NCBI GenBank assembly: GCA_963513935.1
Contig: OY740774.1
Location: forward strand, 84,530,890-84,594,889
Source of the DNA: Aphrophora alni
Lineage: Eukaryota; Arthropoda; Insecta; Hemiptera; Aphrophoridae
DNA length: 64,000 nucleotides
Reading direction: 5' to 3'
Both the position numbers and the translations under genes were made by a program. Each line of letters begins with the position of its first letter. The stretch's first letter is position 1. The notes below the pieces were generated by a model that had not been told where the DNA came from, ran no database searches, and was given only the letters and a program-made list of their open reading frames with translations. This document shows, piece after piece, positions 22,390 through 34,110 of the stretch.

Positions 22390-23260
22390 AAACTTAGGTT
22401 ACTGGGGTATGAGGATTCAGGATCATCGTACTTCAACCTAAGCTTATTGTACACCCTTAGGATCTACTAGTAAGGCAAGCTAATGGCTGTGCCTTTTATG
22501 AGGATTAGAAGTTTTCGCCCCATCGGAATCACAACCTGGTTATGAAGCCCCGAATATGGTCCTCCTCCTAAAGTCGAGCCTTTCACATTCGAGGATAATA
22601 TGTTTAGCAGTCTCTTCCGGACTGTTTAGCAGATGTTTTTGGAAGTGGCCGTGTCCATTGATTATTCAAGTAACTTATTTTAGGAAAGCCATAGTTTTTT
22701 GGGACTACCTTTTCCGAAATACCTGCCATTCACGGACCTTAAGAGTAGGGCTATGTTGGACAAGCATCGGACTTGATCGAAGGACCGCTTCAGAATCTTG
22801 GGGTGCTTTATAAGTAACACCTTTGTAGTCTTCACAACGTCCTTTCTCAATTCTATGATAAACTTGATTCTTCACGTAATAGCTTAAAGGTAGCAATTGT
22901 TGTCTCCAGTTAACGCTTTGTTGCGTCGTTGAGTCAGGAAAGACCGAGAGCTCCATTTTCCATGTAGCTCCCTGATAATAAAGGAATAGTTCCATACTCC
23001 TTGAGTTCGAACTTATCCTTAGTTATATCGGTAAGTTTCGCCTCAGAATAGGCATAGATAACAACAGCCATTTTGCTGGCGAGGAAGGCCTTGTAAGTGT
23101 AAACATCTTTAACAGATGGCTAGAAACACCAAGGACTTTTGTTATGTCACAACCTCGAGTTTCACCTCTGGCCTCCTTTGAAGAGCTCTCAGCATATGGC
23201 AGAGTTGCCGAATCGGTCTAGAGTGCTTGAACAGATCCATTCCACCTCGGGTCAGCAAAG
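22390..23260 (-). pseudogene. decayed 3' end of a non-LTR retrotransposon (LINE), copy A
   Basis: Minus-strand frames encode the C-terminus of a Jockey/I-like ORF2 after the reverse transcriptase. The end reads EETAKHIILECERLDFRRR and stops at 22540, the cysteine/histidine tail that follows the RNase H domain in many insect LINEs. Part of the upstream RNase H-like region is open at 22705-22995, with a frameshift relative to the tail. The sequence to 22390 would be 3' UTR. It aligns with copy B at 31895-32475, including AAGCTTATTGTACACCC near the 3' end (22440-22456 here). It is 5'-truncated and inactive. Family level below LINE is uncertain. Confidence 0.65.
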
Positions 23261-23309
23261 AACAAGTCAAACTAAATTATGCTAAAACTGTCAGAAATAA
23301 ATATGTTTA

Positions 23310-24155
23310 AATGTTTTTATAAGTCATTGATTTACAAGTCACTTATATTTTCCAAACGTAGGTCTAATGAACCGAAAACTAATAGTACCTAAGATAGTCT
23401 AATGGAGCTGAACGAATTAAATGCACACAACTAAGAAGTAGGACGGTAATATGACTCAGATTATAGTTGCTCAGCTTTTATAGTTTTAGTTTAACTGAAA
23501 TATGTTATTAAATTTCAATTAACAAGAAATCAAAACACGTTTAAGAAACTTTTAACATGTTGTTAAAAAACATTTCACAAACGATCTCGCACAAATCCAT
23601 ACAATTTGCTGACACAAACAGAACAACTAACCGTTCCTTTATAAATATAATCTGTTTAGACGACTGAATTCCGGAATAGTACTGACAGACAGCCAATCAG
23701 ACAATTTGTAAAAATGATATAAGAAACAAAGAATATGATAAAGAGTTATCGTCTCTGATTTATAAAAATTAATTGTATCTGGAAAAACAAGTAATCACAA
23801 ACATTTGGTGTGCATTGTCTTACAAGTTGGTCGGTTTTTAGATTATGCATTTACAGAGACAATTTAAATAAAACTACAGTAAAATAATAATATCGAAATA
23901 TAATTTTGAAAAAAAAGTTCTTCAATTTTGAAAAATTTGAGTATTATTACTGCCCCTGGTAAAACCCTGTTGCCACTTCTCACTGATTTCATTAAATCAT
24001 TGTATAATTTAGACAGAATAAAAAAATATTATGACAAAAATAGCTTTTATCTATAGGATTCTACAGTGATGTTATGATTTTATATATATTGACTTTATGT
24101 ATCCAATGGTACTAGTTACCATTTATGACATATTATGCTTATGTATTTCTAACTT
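23310..24155. repeat. about 0.85-kb diverged duplicate, unit 1
   Basis: It aligns collinearly with 24645-25450: AAGTCATTGATTT, AAGAAATCAAAACACGTTTAA, AGCCAATCAGACA, AATTAATTGTATCT, CAGTCGG-like TTGGTCGGTTTTTA and ATGTATCCAATG all recur in order. Function unknown; probably an old transposon or local duplication. Confidence 0.7.
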
Positions 24156-24189
24156 ATACTTTTGTACTATTTTCCTATTTATAAAATAA

Positions 24190-24630
24190 GTCATATATTC
24201 TTACACCATCTATTAAACAAATTACTAACTATAATAGAGTAAGCCTGCACGTAACAATCCAAACACAGCTGTTCCTCTTGACTTTGTAAATAACATAAAG
24301 TCGACACAAATATCCGTAAAAGTGTGAAATAACAGTAAAATCTGGCAACAATGTATCAAATTTAATAGTGTTATTGCTTTAGTTTAAAACAACTGGGAAG
24401 GGAAAACTACTGCTTTGGAAGGAAAATTTTTGTTAAAAATTAATATAGCAAGTCACCTGATGTTCATAGTTTGTTAGAAAACTTCATTTATTAGCATCTT
24501 TAAAACTTGAATGTGTAATAATGAATTCATCAAGAATATTATCCTTCACATGCCAGATTCTTATATTGTAAATACCAGTCAACAAGAGACCAAGCTCCTT
24601 AGATGTGTTAATACAGTAAATAATTAAAGG
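24190..24630. repeat. diverged dispersed repeat Y, copy 1
   Basis: It matches 33680-34110 in order: CTATTAAACAAA, ATAGAGTAAGCCTGCA, CCGTAAAAGTGT, ACAATGTATCAAATTTA, AACTACTGCTTTGGAAGG-like, and a shared GTTTTAATACA-like end. It lies about 1 kb beyond LINE copy A; its partner lies about 1.2 kb beyond LINE copy B. Confidence 0.65.
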
Positions 24631-24644
24631 ATATATTTTAAAGT

Positions 24645-25450
24645 ATTATGTAAGTCATTGATTTCTATGTTTCATTGATTTTTCTTTGCGAACGTAAGTC
24701 TTATTAATGAACTGATAACTAAGGTCAGTAAAAGGTAGCTTTGTGGATCTGAAGGATTTTAATGTTCAAAAATGGATATAGAAAGGTACATGACACAGAT
24801 TATCATTTGAGTTAAATTTTAAGACATTAGATATTTTGAATAAATAAGAAATCAAAATACGTTTAATTAAACTATATAATATGTTGTTCAAAAACGTATC
24901 ACGATCTTTCGCGTACAAATGGAAACCCCCATAAACAGATATTATTGTTACAGAATAACAGGTTCCGTTAAATGTTACAGAATAACATTTGAACCTGTTC
25001 AGTTATAAAAAAAAAACAGTAGGGTTACACATCCGAAGTTTTGAATCCATTATAGATAGCCAATCAGACATTTTGACAGATAGCCAATCAGACATTTACT
25101 AATGAGAGAAAATGAATCATCGACTATGATATAAAATTAATTGTATCTACAAATTACGTATTATAAAAATCATTTGTTGTAAGTTGTCTGCCAACCAGTC
25201 GGTTTTAAATGTATGTATTTACTGAAACAATTGGTACAAAACTAAGTAAATTTAATCCTTTATTAAATTGCAGCAAAAAAATAAAATTAAAAATTTCAAC
25301 ATTAAAAATTCCGTAGTTTCAAATCAATGTTGGCAAACATAACCTTTACGAAAGGATTTACTACGACAAATTATGCATTTACAATATGATATTATGCGAA
25401 ATAACATTATGTATCCAATGATAGTAGTTATTGTTTGCGATTATAACTAC
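24645..25450. repeat. about 0.8-kb diverged duplicate, unit 2
   Basis: It is the partner of 23310-24155, separated from it by repeat Y. AGATAGCCAATCAGACATTT occurs twice in succession here (about 25073-25099) but once in unit 1. Confidence 0.7.
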
Positions 25451-25469
25451 GTAAGTTATAGTTCAATAA

Positions 25470-25590
25470 ACAGTGCAAAAACATTGCACAAACTTTCTCA
25501 CACACCCATTCCAAATTAAAATATGAACCAAACAAAACTATTGTTTGAAATAATGACAGTTTGGAAGTTGTTAGTAAAAAGTTATAATAA
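25470..25590. repeat. diverged dispersed repeat, copy 2
   Basis: It is the partner of 21930-22040, beginning GTGCAAAAACATTGCACAAAC and ending near GTTGTTAGTAAAAAGTTATAATAAAC (split here as two cues). Moderate similarity. Confidence 0.45.
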
Positions 25591-28500
25591 ACAAAGGAAA
25601 TTCACATAATACTTATATGTTTAAAAAAGGGCCTAAATCAGGTTTGTTGTGGTATAAATGCGCCCTTGCCGTAAATCGAATTTAATTAATATCTAGTTTC
25701 AAGAAAGTGTTCCATGTTCATTTTTGTCAATCGCCAATTATTCCTTGAACCGTAATATATTTATACTAGAAGTTTTGTACACATGTTTGCGTTTCTTATC
25801 TTTATATTTTACTAAAATTTCAACGAAATTGACAAATAAAGCCATATTTGAGAAATTACATATTTCGAAACAGACAGATTTTTTTATAATTTTTTTTACT
25901 GTTAGCTCACGAACCAGTATTTTTGGTTAGATGGCGACCAATACGTTTTTATTGGATTTTTTAAAGTTACACTTGAGAAAAAGTATATCGAAATCGATAG
26001 TGCGGTTTTTGAGAAAATCATAGATTTGTGTTACTTACGACAGCTTCTCCGCATTTTGATTGGTCAAAACACATTTGTTTAAGTCTCAATATTTGGATAA
26101 ATACGCCCAAATACCACAAATATTATAATTAATATAAAAGCTTGTAGGTACAGGCTTTTGGGATATAGAGTACTCCATGTATGGTAGAAAACAGAGGTCA
26201 TTCAAATACCACTTATTGTTTACCTAAAGGATCTATGAAACAGATATGTCCACAAGAAACTTACGTCGATAATGAGGATTTTTTGTCCTTAATTAAATGT
26301 CACACTTTCATTGTGATTTCATTCGAATTTGTACTTCGGTTTCATAAATGAGTGAGTACAATGTTAATTTCCTATGTAGCTGTAATAATAAGATGGGGGT
26401 TATCCAACTCATATGTATGTTCTCCAAACTCGGGATAAAGTATACATTATTTGTTACTTTTATTTAATATTGATTTTTTAATATTTGTGTTTTGTTTTAC
26501 TACCACGTTATTTGTCACCAATTCATTATTTGAACCAAGAATGTAATTAAATTACCTTAATTTTGAAAACATCTATTTTTATAAGTGTGGAGGGAATTAT
26601 TTTGAAATACATTCAGGGACTCACCTATTGTGAGCACAGGCGTTGATATCTCTAGGGAATTTAGCAAGATCTACAATTTTTTTCATATAATCTTGGGTTA
26701 GCTCATCTCTTTCCATTTTCCTATCAGGTCTCTCTTGACCAACTCTTGACCTCTTCCGATTCTGACACTATTTAATTGCCAGGAGTCTTCACTTTATCAC
26801 TTTTGTTTTGTAAGGGGATGATGACCATGATGTGTATAAAACGAAACAAAATAATTCAAACGAATTAACAAATTAAAAAACTTTAGTAATGACCACAATA
26901 CTGTAATAAAATTAGTTTGAGTGCAAATAGGACAAAAATGGAAGGTGGATAATAACGTGTTCATCGAATGCACTTACCCCACAGAGCGCATACAGATTTA
27001 TCTTTCTTTATGGATGTCTTTATGGATGGAGAAGACGAGGAGAAATAATTATTTGAACTTGAATAATCTGAAAAAACAGAATTTGTACTGCAAAGAGTGA
27101 AGTTATGTTATAGATATTATTATTTTTCCAACTATCTTAAAAAAGAAGCAATTTTTACTCTTTATTTATACGATTATGAAGTAGACTACAACTGGCATGT
27201 CTCCAACTAAAATCTATTTCAAACTACTACCGGTATTTGTTTTTCAATCATCTTCATAATCGTCTCGCGCTCCAGTTCTTACATGGAATTGTTTGCTAAA
27301 TTTATAAAACAAAACACAGTGAAACTAAAACAATAACATTAAATACTAAACAATGTCACATCACTTTCTGTAATTGGAAACATGAATTTTACCTCCAATG
27401 TCACGTGGTTTGGAATTAGTATCAATTAAATTCTGACTTGAATAGTTTTTATTGACACCATATATGTAGTGTTATGAGTGTGCTTTAATTTACCAACATT
27501 TGGTATACAAAAAAATAATTTTGAGAATTTAAATCAACTCTTGTAATTGATGACAATTGTCCGATTAAACCATAATATATGACCAACCTATCAATTAGTA
27601 AATAACTTTGAACACATAGTATATTTAATTTCTGTACAATGAGCTACAACTTTCAAAAGTATTTTTTGATCAGTATTTATGTTACTTTACCTGAGGGAAA
27701 AATCTAAATATACCTTTGAAAAATATTTCAATAAATTTCTAATCACGCTCAGATACAAAAGGTCATCACTATCTAAAATAATATTCCTCTCCAACAATCC
27801 AAAATCGTGCCTATATTACTTTTATGTGATTTAGACAAATTGCAATTTACTTCACTATTGAGCCCCCCCCCACACTTTGTATATCGGAGATAAGTTGGTA
27901 TAGAAAGGGACCTTTATCGATTTATTGTAAAAATTTAGACTGAAAAAATATTTTTATATTACAAAATTACCTAAATTTGCTTCTGCTATAAAATAATTTT
28001 GATTGCAAATCTTTAATGATTTAAGTAGATTTTTTAACGGTGATGATCTTGATTTAGTTTCCAGTTATTCCCAAAACGTACATTATTTTTTTTACAGTTT
28101 TCTACTTTACTTTAGGATATTTCCTTCACTTCTAATTAATATCTAGAGAGATGATTCATAGAAATTCTTTTTTCTATAACCGGTTGAGGGTCGATTTTTA
28201 GTTTTCTCGTTACTTTTGAACTACCATTGATTGTGAGATGGCCACCTTTTTTTGAGCTATAACTTATACAAAATTTGATTTAAATCAGAAATTAAGTTGT
28301 AGTTTAATGATACGTTACCCTTTTGTTATCTTTAACTCATAATGAAATTATTGTAAAGATTTAGATATAGTTATATTTAATTGTAAATTGTAGTCTACAC
28401 TCTTTGTAAATAAATAACGACAGCAAGGGAGACAATTGAGAGGGGACAATTACGTGCAGAGAAGGGGGACATGTGCATGCCACTCCAAATGTCCTAAAAA

Positions 28501-29412
28501 TACAGGCCCTTGTTAGCTTAAAATTCATTCTGTTCTACAAAGTCACCTGGAAGACTCTCTCTCGCTGCCTAAGTTACCTAAATTCTCGGTTTTCTTTATT
28601 GTCCCTTACTGTCTATCTTTTCGTGGTCTCTCTACTCATCCCGACAGCAAGTCCCTCTATGTTCACTGTCTGGTGTCTGATCCCTTCAGGACTAAAGTTC
28701 CAATCTCCGTGTAGTCTGTTGGCTAATAACGGCTGCACTCTACCTGTCCGAGGGGTGATCGCTACGAGAAGAATTTTCCATCTAAATTCCTACCATTTCA
28801 TTCCAATTTAATTCGCTCATTGTTGAAGCCCTTTTGATAACTGCTTATTAGTACGTGTATCCTCTTTCATAACCTATCAAGCTCCGACAACATATTCTCC
28901 AAAATCTTAGTTGTAGAAAAAATGGGGATGGGAAAATGGTTGGAAATTCGACGTCATTTATTTAAAATCAATCTAATTGTTTGGGCTGTAAAGTACGACA
29001 GAGACGACAGACAGACATTATTGAAATAACTCTTAAAACAAGTTTATAAGTTTTAAATGTCCCAAAACAAGATGGCTTTCTACCCATCACATAACTTTAT
29101 CTACCCTTCGTATATGAATCGAAAATTGTCAAACGTGAAATTTCGGGATGTTTTATAGTGAGGGAGGTTCGAATGTTGAAAATTGAACCTGTCATGAGAA
29201 ATAAATACAAAATTTGTCTTTTCAAAAATGCTGCTTTAATTAGTTTTACCTTTTAGTTTCCTATATGACAAAATATTGGTTACTATTTACTTGTATATTG
29301 TTACTCAAAATGAAACCGGTTAACACTGGTATTGTTTTATACGTATAAAAATTAACCCAAAAGATTTACATCACAATTTTAATAAAATACAAATATTCAT
29401 GAATAAATCAAC
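25591..29412. other. AT-rich non-coding DNA, no gene recognised
   Basis: No convincing gene. A 112-codon plus-strand ORF at 28473-28811 lies in a locally less AT-rich patch (28380-28820), but neither strand gives a recognisable protein there. That patch may be a decayed mobile element. Confidence 0.55.
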
Positions 29413-29693
29413 TAATATAGATAAGAATTACCTTAGTAGGTCCGTCTTGTGACTTCAATTTATATCTGGTTTTGCTATGACATGTTTCAAAGTTCAAGAC
29501 TTCATCATCAGATACGTGTAGATTAATTAATTCATTCACACGATGAATGCGTCACACATCAAATGTTAAAACACAAAACACAAACACAAACACAATTAAA
29601 ATAAATATTCCTGTTCGGCAACGGTGCGCATTATCCTATGTCTGGTGGAACACTGTCGTTGCTAGGAATAAACCCTCTGATAGTTATCTCTAT
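29413..29693 (-). repeat. left inverted arm of the PLE
   Basis: This is the reverse complement of 31134-31414 over 281 bp with no mismatch noticed. It ends exactly where the PLE coding sequence begins, within the HKPN motif region. Confidence 0.93.
29472..29517 (-). ncRNA. hammerhead-ribozyme-like core in left PLE arm
   Basis: This is the inverted copy of the candidate at 31310-31355: minus strand CTGATGA at 29511-29505 and GAAAC starting at 29488. Same reasoning and limits apply. Confidence 0.5.
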
Positions 29694-31165
29694 CTCATAA
29701 ACCAAATATTCCTATCAGACCATTAATTAATTACACCACAGCTCCAAGCTATGGAACTGCAAAAAAATTGGAACACCTCATTAAAACCAACATCACCTTA
29801 ACAAACAACCATAGTTTAAAAAACAACACTGAATTCATCAGTAATACGAAAAATATTAAGATTAAACAAAGCTATAAACTCGTTTCTTTTGATGTGATTA
29901 ACATGTATACCAACATCCCAGTGGCAGAAATGCTAAATGTACTTAGTGATAACCTCAATACCACTAATAAATTGCATAATGATGAAATAAATGAACTTAT
30001 GCGGCTACTACAAACTGTGTTGGAACAAAATTACTTCGTATTCAATAACAATTTCTACTTACAAACAGACGGCTTAGCAATGGGTTCACCACTATCCGGG
30101 TTACTAGCAGACATATACTTGAATCATTTTGAAAATGAACACATAATGTCAAATAAAAACAAGTATAGAAAAAACATCATATTCTACAATAGATATGTGG
30201 ATGACACATTTGTTATTTTTAATGGTTCCAATAGACAAGCTGCTGGACTATTGAAGTACATGAACAGCATTAACACTAAGATCCAGTTTACGCTAGAAAT
30301 GGAAAGTAATGACCAACTGAATTTCTTAGATCTAACCATAAGAAAGGGTCATGACAAGCTTGACTATAAAATCTATCGAAAACCTACTACAACTGATGTC
30401 ACCATCAACGCCAAATCGTACCATCCGTATTCCCAAAAAATGGCGGCTTTTAATTGCTTTATACATAGACTTAACACTGTCCCTTTGAATACAATTGATT
30501 ATCATGACGAAGTAAACATAATAAAACACATAGCTGTAAGCAATGGCTATAAAAGTTCTTTAATTGATAAAATGATTGAGAGATATAATAAGACACAGAA
30601 AAATAGAAACAATTTAGAAACAGGCTTAACCAAAACCAACAAATTTATTCCATCTGAATACACCAACCTTCTACCCAATGTTTTACGCAATATTTTTAAA
30701 AAACTTAACATCACCCTCGCTTTCCGCACAAGCAACAATATCTCCTCATTTCTTAAACGCAGAAATAAGACTCCTTTAGAAAATAAATCTGGTGTTTATA
30801 AAATAACCTGCCCTGATTGTAACAAATTCTACATTGGCCAAACAGGGAGAACGTTCCTTTGTCGATACAAAGAGCACCTTCCAACTAATAAAAGCAATAT
30901 TACAAGCTCTAATTTTGCTAGCCATTTGTTCGAAAACAAACACATCCCAGATAATTTCCATTCCAGTGTGGAGGCATTGCAAGTGTGTACAAAGGGAAGA
31001 TTAATGAACGCTCAAGAAGAGTTTGAGATATATAAAGCGTTCAAAAATAAACCAGATGAAATTTTAAACGACCAGTTATCTTTCAACTCACACTATCTAT
31101 ACGACACAGCTCTCAAGCATTTATCTAGACTCAATAGAGATAACTATCAGAGGGTTTATTCCTAG
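29694..31165 (+). pseudogene. PLE reverse transcriptase plus GIY-YIG endonuclease, 5'-truncated ORF
   Basis: The open frame enters from the arm and is PLE-like from codon 29696 (HKPNIPIRPLINYTTAPSYG, the conserved motif before the catalytic Asp). No ATG starts it. Numbering from the TTG codon at 29768, the first catalytic Asp is residue 42 (SFDVINMYTNIP), GLAMGSPLSG is 102-111, and YVDD is 143-146. The GIY-YIG domain follows with CPDC (348-351), GVY at 342, YIG at 355-357, Arg361 and Glu369. Usual PLE ORFs are about 700-850 residues, so roughly the first 250 are missing. No internal stop is present, suggesting a young insertion. It cannot act alone without the missing part. Confidence 0.92.
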
Positions 31166-31414
31166 CAACGACAGTGTTCCACCAGACATAGGATAATGCG
31201 CACCGTTGCCGAACAGGAATATTTATTTTAATTGTGTTTGTGTTTGTGTTTTGTGTTTTAACATTTGATGTGTGACGCATTCATCGTGTGAATGAATTAA
31301 TTAATCTACACGTATCTGATGATGAAGTCTTGAACTTTGAAACATGTCATAGCAAAACCAGATATAAATTGAAGTCACAAGACGGACCTACTAAGGTAAT
31401 TCTTATCTATATTA
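31134..31414 (+). repeat. right arm (natural 3' end) of the PLE
   Basis: It contains the final codons, the TAG at 31163-31165, a GT-rich stretch (31235-31255) and the ribozyme-like core. Its reverse complement is 29413-29693. Confidence 0.93.
31310..31355 (+). ncRNA. hammerhead-ribozyme-like core in right PLE arm
   Basis: CTGATGA (31316-31322) is followed by a possible 5-bp stem (GAAGT/ACTTT with one G-U pair, preceded by one extra T), then GAAAC (31339-31343) and, after AT, GTC (31346-31348). GTAT before the core pairs with ATA after GTC to start stem I. A very short stem III is what I recall for type I hammerheads in Penelope-like elements. Predicted cleavage would follow C31348. The extra T beside stem II weakens the case. 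Confidence 0.5.
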
Positions 31415-31894
31415 TTTAATTGTGACTCGGTTCCGTAAAAACAAAATTGAAATGCATATCAAAATAAATCAACAAACCAAAACATGTATATAATGAAATT
31501 ACCGTTTACGAGTGGTATACAAATACAAAAAATAACCTTGACTATCGTTGTTTGTGTTACAACGGCAACTGGTCAGTTAAATATGAATGAATCAACAACG
31601 TTTATTTACAAAGATCAAATGTTGCAACGATAGTAATAATGTATATAGCGTGTGTTTATTTTTAAGGCAAATATGAAATCAATCCTTAGAAATATTTGTC
31701 TAGAGTTATTAACGTCGTTTTTCGTAAAAAAATATTAATAATAAAGTGTTAAGGTTGGGCAAATATTATAATAACAAATAAAAGCCCTTGTTTTTAGAAG
31801 CTATTCTTTGTTCAACCTGGAATCTTTAAAAAACCTATATTATTATTTTTAAACCAATCGTACTTTGAGAGAGAAAGCCTGGTGTGTCTGTGTC

Positions 31895-32475
31895 ATGGGT
31901 ACGGAGAGGTAGATTGGATTAGATTCTTGGGGTATGAGGACGCAATTCCTTGTATATCAATCTAAGCTTATTGTACACCCCTTATACCTACTAGCAACGC
32001 AAGCCGATACCTGCGAAATCAACGAGGTTCAGAAGCTACTAGAATCGAAGTCTTCATACAGTTGTAGAGACCCACTGGGGTCTACTTTTACCCTCAAACC
32101 TCTCCCATTCCAGGATGATATGCCAAGCAGTCTCATCAGACCGTTTACACAGCCTACAAACGGGATCACTATTGATTATCTTGAGTGTTATCCGATATTT
32201 TCTGAAGTGGCTAAATTTCTCCAGCCAAAGCTTTGCTGCTTCGTTGAGGCAGGAAAGTATAAGAGCTCCTTCCTTCATGGAGCTTCCAGAAAATGATGGA
32301 GAAATCCCATCCTCTAAACTTAGAAATTTATCCATCAGTGCATCCTCGATGTCCTCACCATGGTTATTTGTGAGTTTGGCATCAGGATAGGAGTCTAACA
32401 CAATAGCCAACCTAATGGAAACAATGTCCTTGTAAGTCGTTAATTCCTTTCTAGATGGCTCCAAATATTGAGGAT
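31895..32475 (-). pseudogene. decayed 3' end of a LINE, copy B
   Basis: A 136-codon minus-strand frame (32464-32054) carries VCRLCKRSDETAWHIILEWE, aligning with EETAKHIILECE of copy A. One cysteine of the tail is changed to Trp in this copy. The 3' region shares AAGCTTATTGTACACCC and the downstream ACTAG cue with copy A. No ATG-to-RT region remains. Inactive fragment. Confidence 0.65.
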
Positions 32476-33679
32476 TTATATTAGAGTTCAGGCAGCATGT
32501 AAGGAGTTATGCAGGTTGTAGAAAGAAAGGCTCCCGGAACAAGAAGAAAAATAGTGCCGGGATAGGCTGTTTGTAGTCCAATCGGACTGAGGTATAGCCA
32601 ACACCTACACCGGTTACGAACAGTTAAAGTGTAAAAAGTGTAAAATCTTCAGTCGAGACGTTCGTATACGTTACATTTACTGCCAAAGGGTTTGTGAGAC
32701 ATTATTGGATTGTTGTTGAGGTACAATTTTAGTAAGGCGACTAGCTTTGTCATGAAATTCTTTAAGTCGCCATTCTGAATAAATTTGTTTATTTTCAACT
32801 TCAAATCAAAACAACTTCACCACAATAACTAAACACTAATATTTGTACAAAAAATCGTAGAATACGATCAGATCTGTCGATTGAGGCTACAACGATCATC
32901 GTAATTTCACTTAGTCATATATTATACTTTGTACAATTCTCTAAAAAATGGGAACCGATCACGTGATGAGGTGCGTCCTTCTCCGTCCCTATCGTAATAT
33001 TGTTTATTTATCATATGGTGAAATTTAATTTCGGCCTAAACTATAGTTGTTGAACTGCCATGCAAATCTCTATTCCTGATTTTGTTAAAAAATTATTTTC
33101 TGTAATACTCATAAAATTTTGAGACTTATTGACGTCAATAAAAGTTAAAATGGACGGCCTCTAGTGCTATTTTAACTCGATGCATAATGAATCATTTTAG
33201 AATTCATAAAATAATGTTTTAATGAACGTCATTAAAGAGGTATACATTGTGATGTTATTTCCTCACTATATATATTTTAAAGACAAGAAAATGTGTGATG
33301 GTAAAAAAAACCTGGGTTTTAATTTGGTGTGCCCAAGTTCATTTTTTAAAAACTTATATCTCATGGAATAAAATCAAAAAGTTTTAACTAAATACCATAC
33401 AAAATTTAGTTTCTGATACAAATGTATTGAAATTACTACAAATAGCACTATATCTTTAATTTTCACTTCAGACAGACTTATTCGTCGATAAAATAAAGTA
33501 AAATAATGATGGTATGTATTATTAAAAAAAAAAAAAAACAGTTAAAATAAATATAAACAAAAAATATAACGTGTTTCCTATTTTTAGTTTCATTTTTTAA
33601 AATAAGTTGTGCAATTTTATATTTGTAACGTATCAATTTTAGATTCTTTTCAACTTTTAAGAGAGTTTGTGGAATATTC
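32476..33679. other. AT-rich non-coding DNA, no gene seen
   Basis: Nothing protein-like beyond the LINE remnant. The immediate flank (to about 32620) is slightly richer in G and C and may still be LINE sequence. Confidence 0.6.
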
Positions 33680-34110
33680 TTGTACCGTCTATTAAACAAA
33701 CCACTCAGTATTATAGAGTAAGCCTGCATGTAAAGGCGATGCAGAGCTGTTTCTTCTGACTTTATAAATAGCGTAAAGTTGTCACAAAATCCCCGTAAAA
33801 GTGTAAAATACCTGGTAAATGGGACAACAATGTATCAAATTTATTAGTGCAACTTTTACTGCTTTGGTTGAAAACTAGGGCGAAGAGAAAATAACTGCTT
33901 TAAAGAATATTTTATGTAAAAACTTAATGTTCCAAGTCAGCTGATTTTCATAGCTAGTAAAGGAATGACATTTAGTGGCGTCGTTATACAATCTTGAATC
34001 AAGATTATATTATCATTTATAACTGTAAAGTAGGGAGTAGTTATTAATAATAGTTCTATGAACACTAGACTTCGCTTTAGATGTTTTAATACACTCGATA
34101 AATCGTCTTT
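33680..34110. repeat. diverged dispersed repeat Y, copy 2
   Basis: It is the partner of 24190-24630, same orientation, with CTATTAAACAAA, ATAGAGTAAGCCTGCA, CCGTAAAAGTGT and ACAATGTATCAAATTTA in the same order. Confidence 0.65.

Larger units (their letters stand above)
29413..31414 (+). mobile_element. Penelope-like retroelement (PLE), 5'-truncated, with inverted arms
   Basis: The element encodes a PLE reverse transcriptase joined to a GIY-YIG endonuclease. It is bounded by 281-bp inverted repeats (29413-29693 and 31134-31414) that I read as exact reverse complements. The right arm is the natural 3' end of the element and includes the last ten codons and stop of the ORF. The left arm is an inverted copy of that end fused to a 5'-truncated body. 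PLEs are known for such inverted or tandem terminal copies. Confidence 0.93.

Noticed and set aside
28473..28811. 112-codon plus-strand ORF
   Set aside because: No motif is recognised, it has many Leu/Ser/Phe codons, and the opposite strand is equally uninformative.
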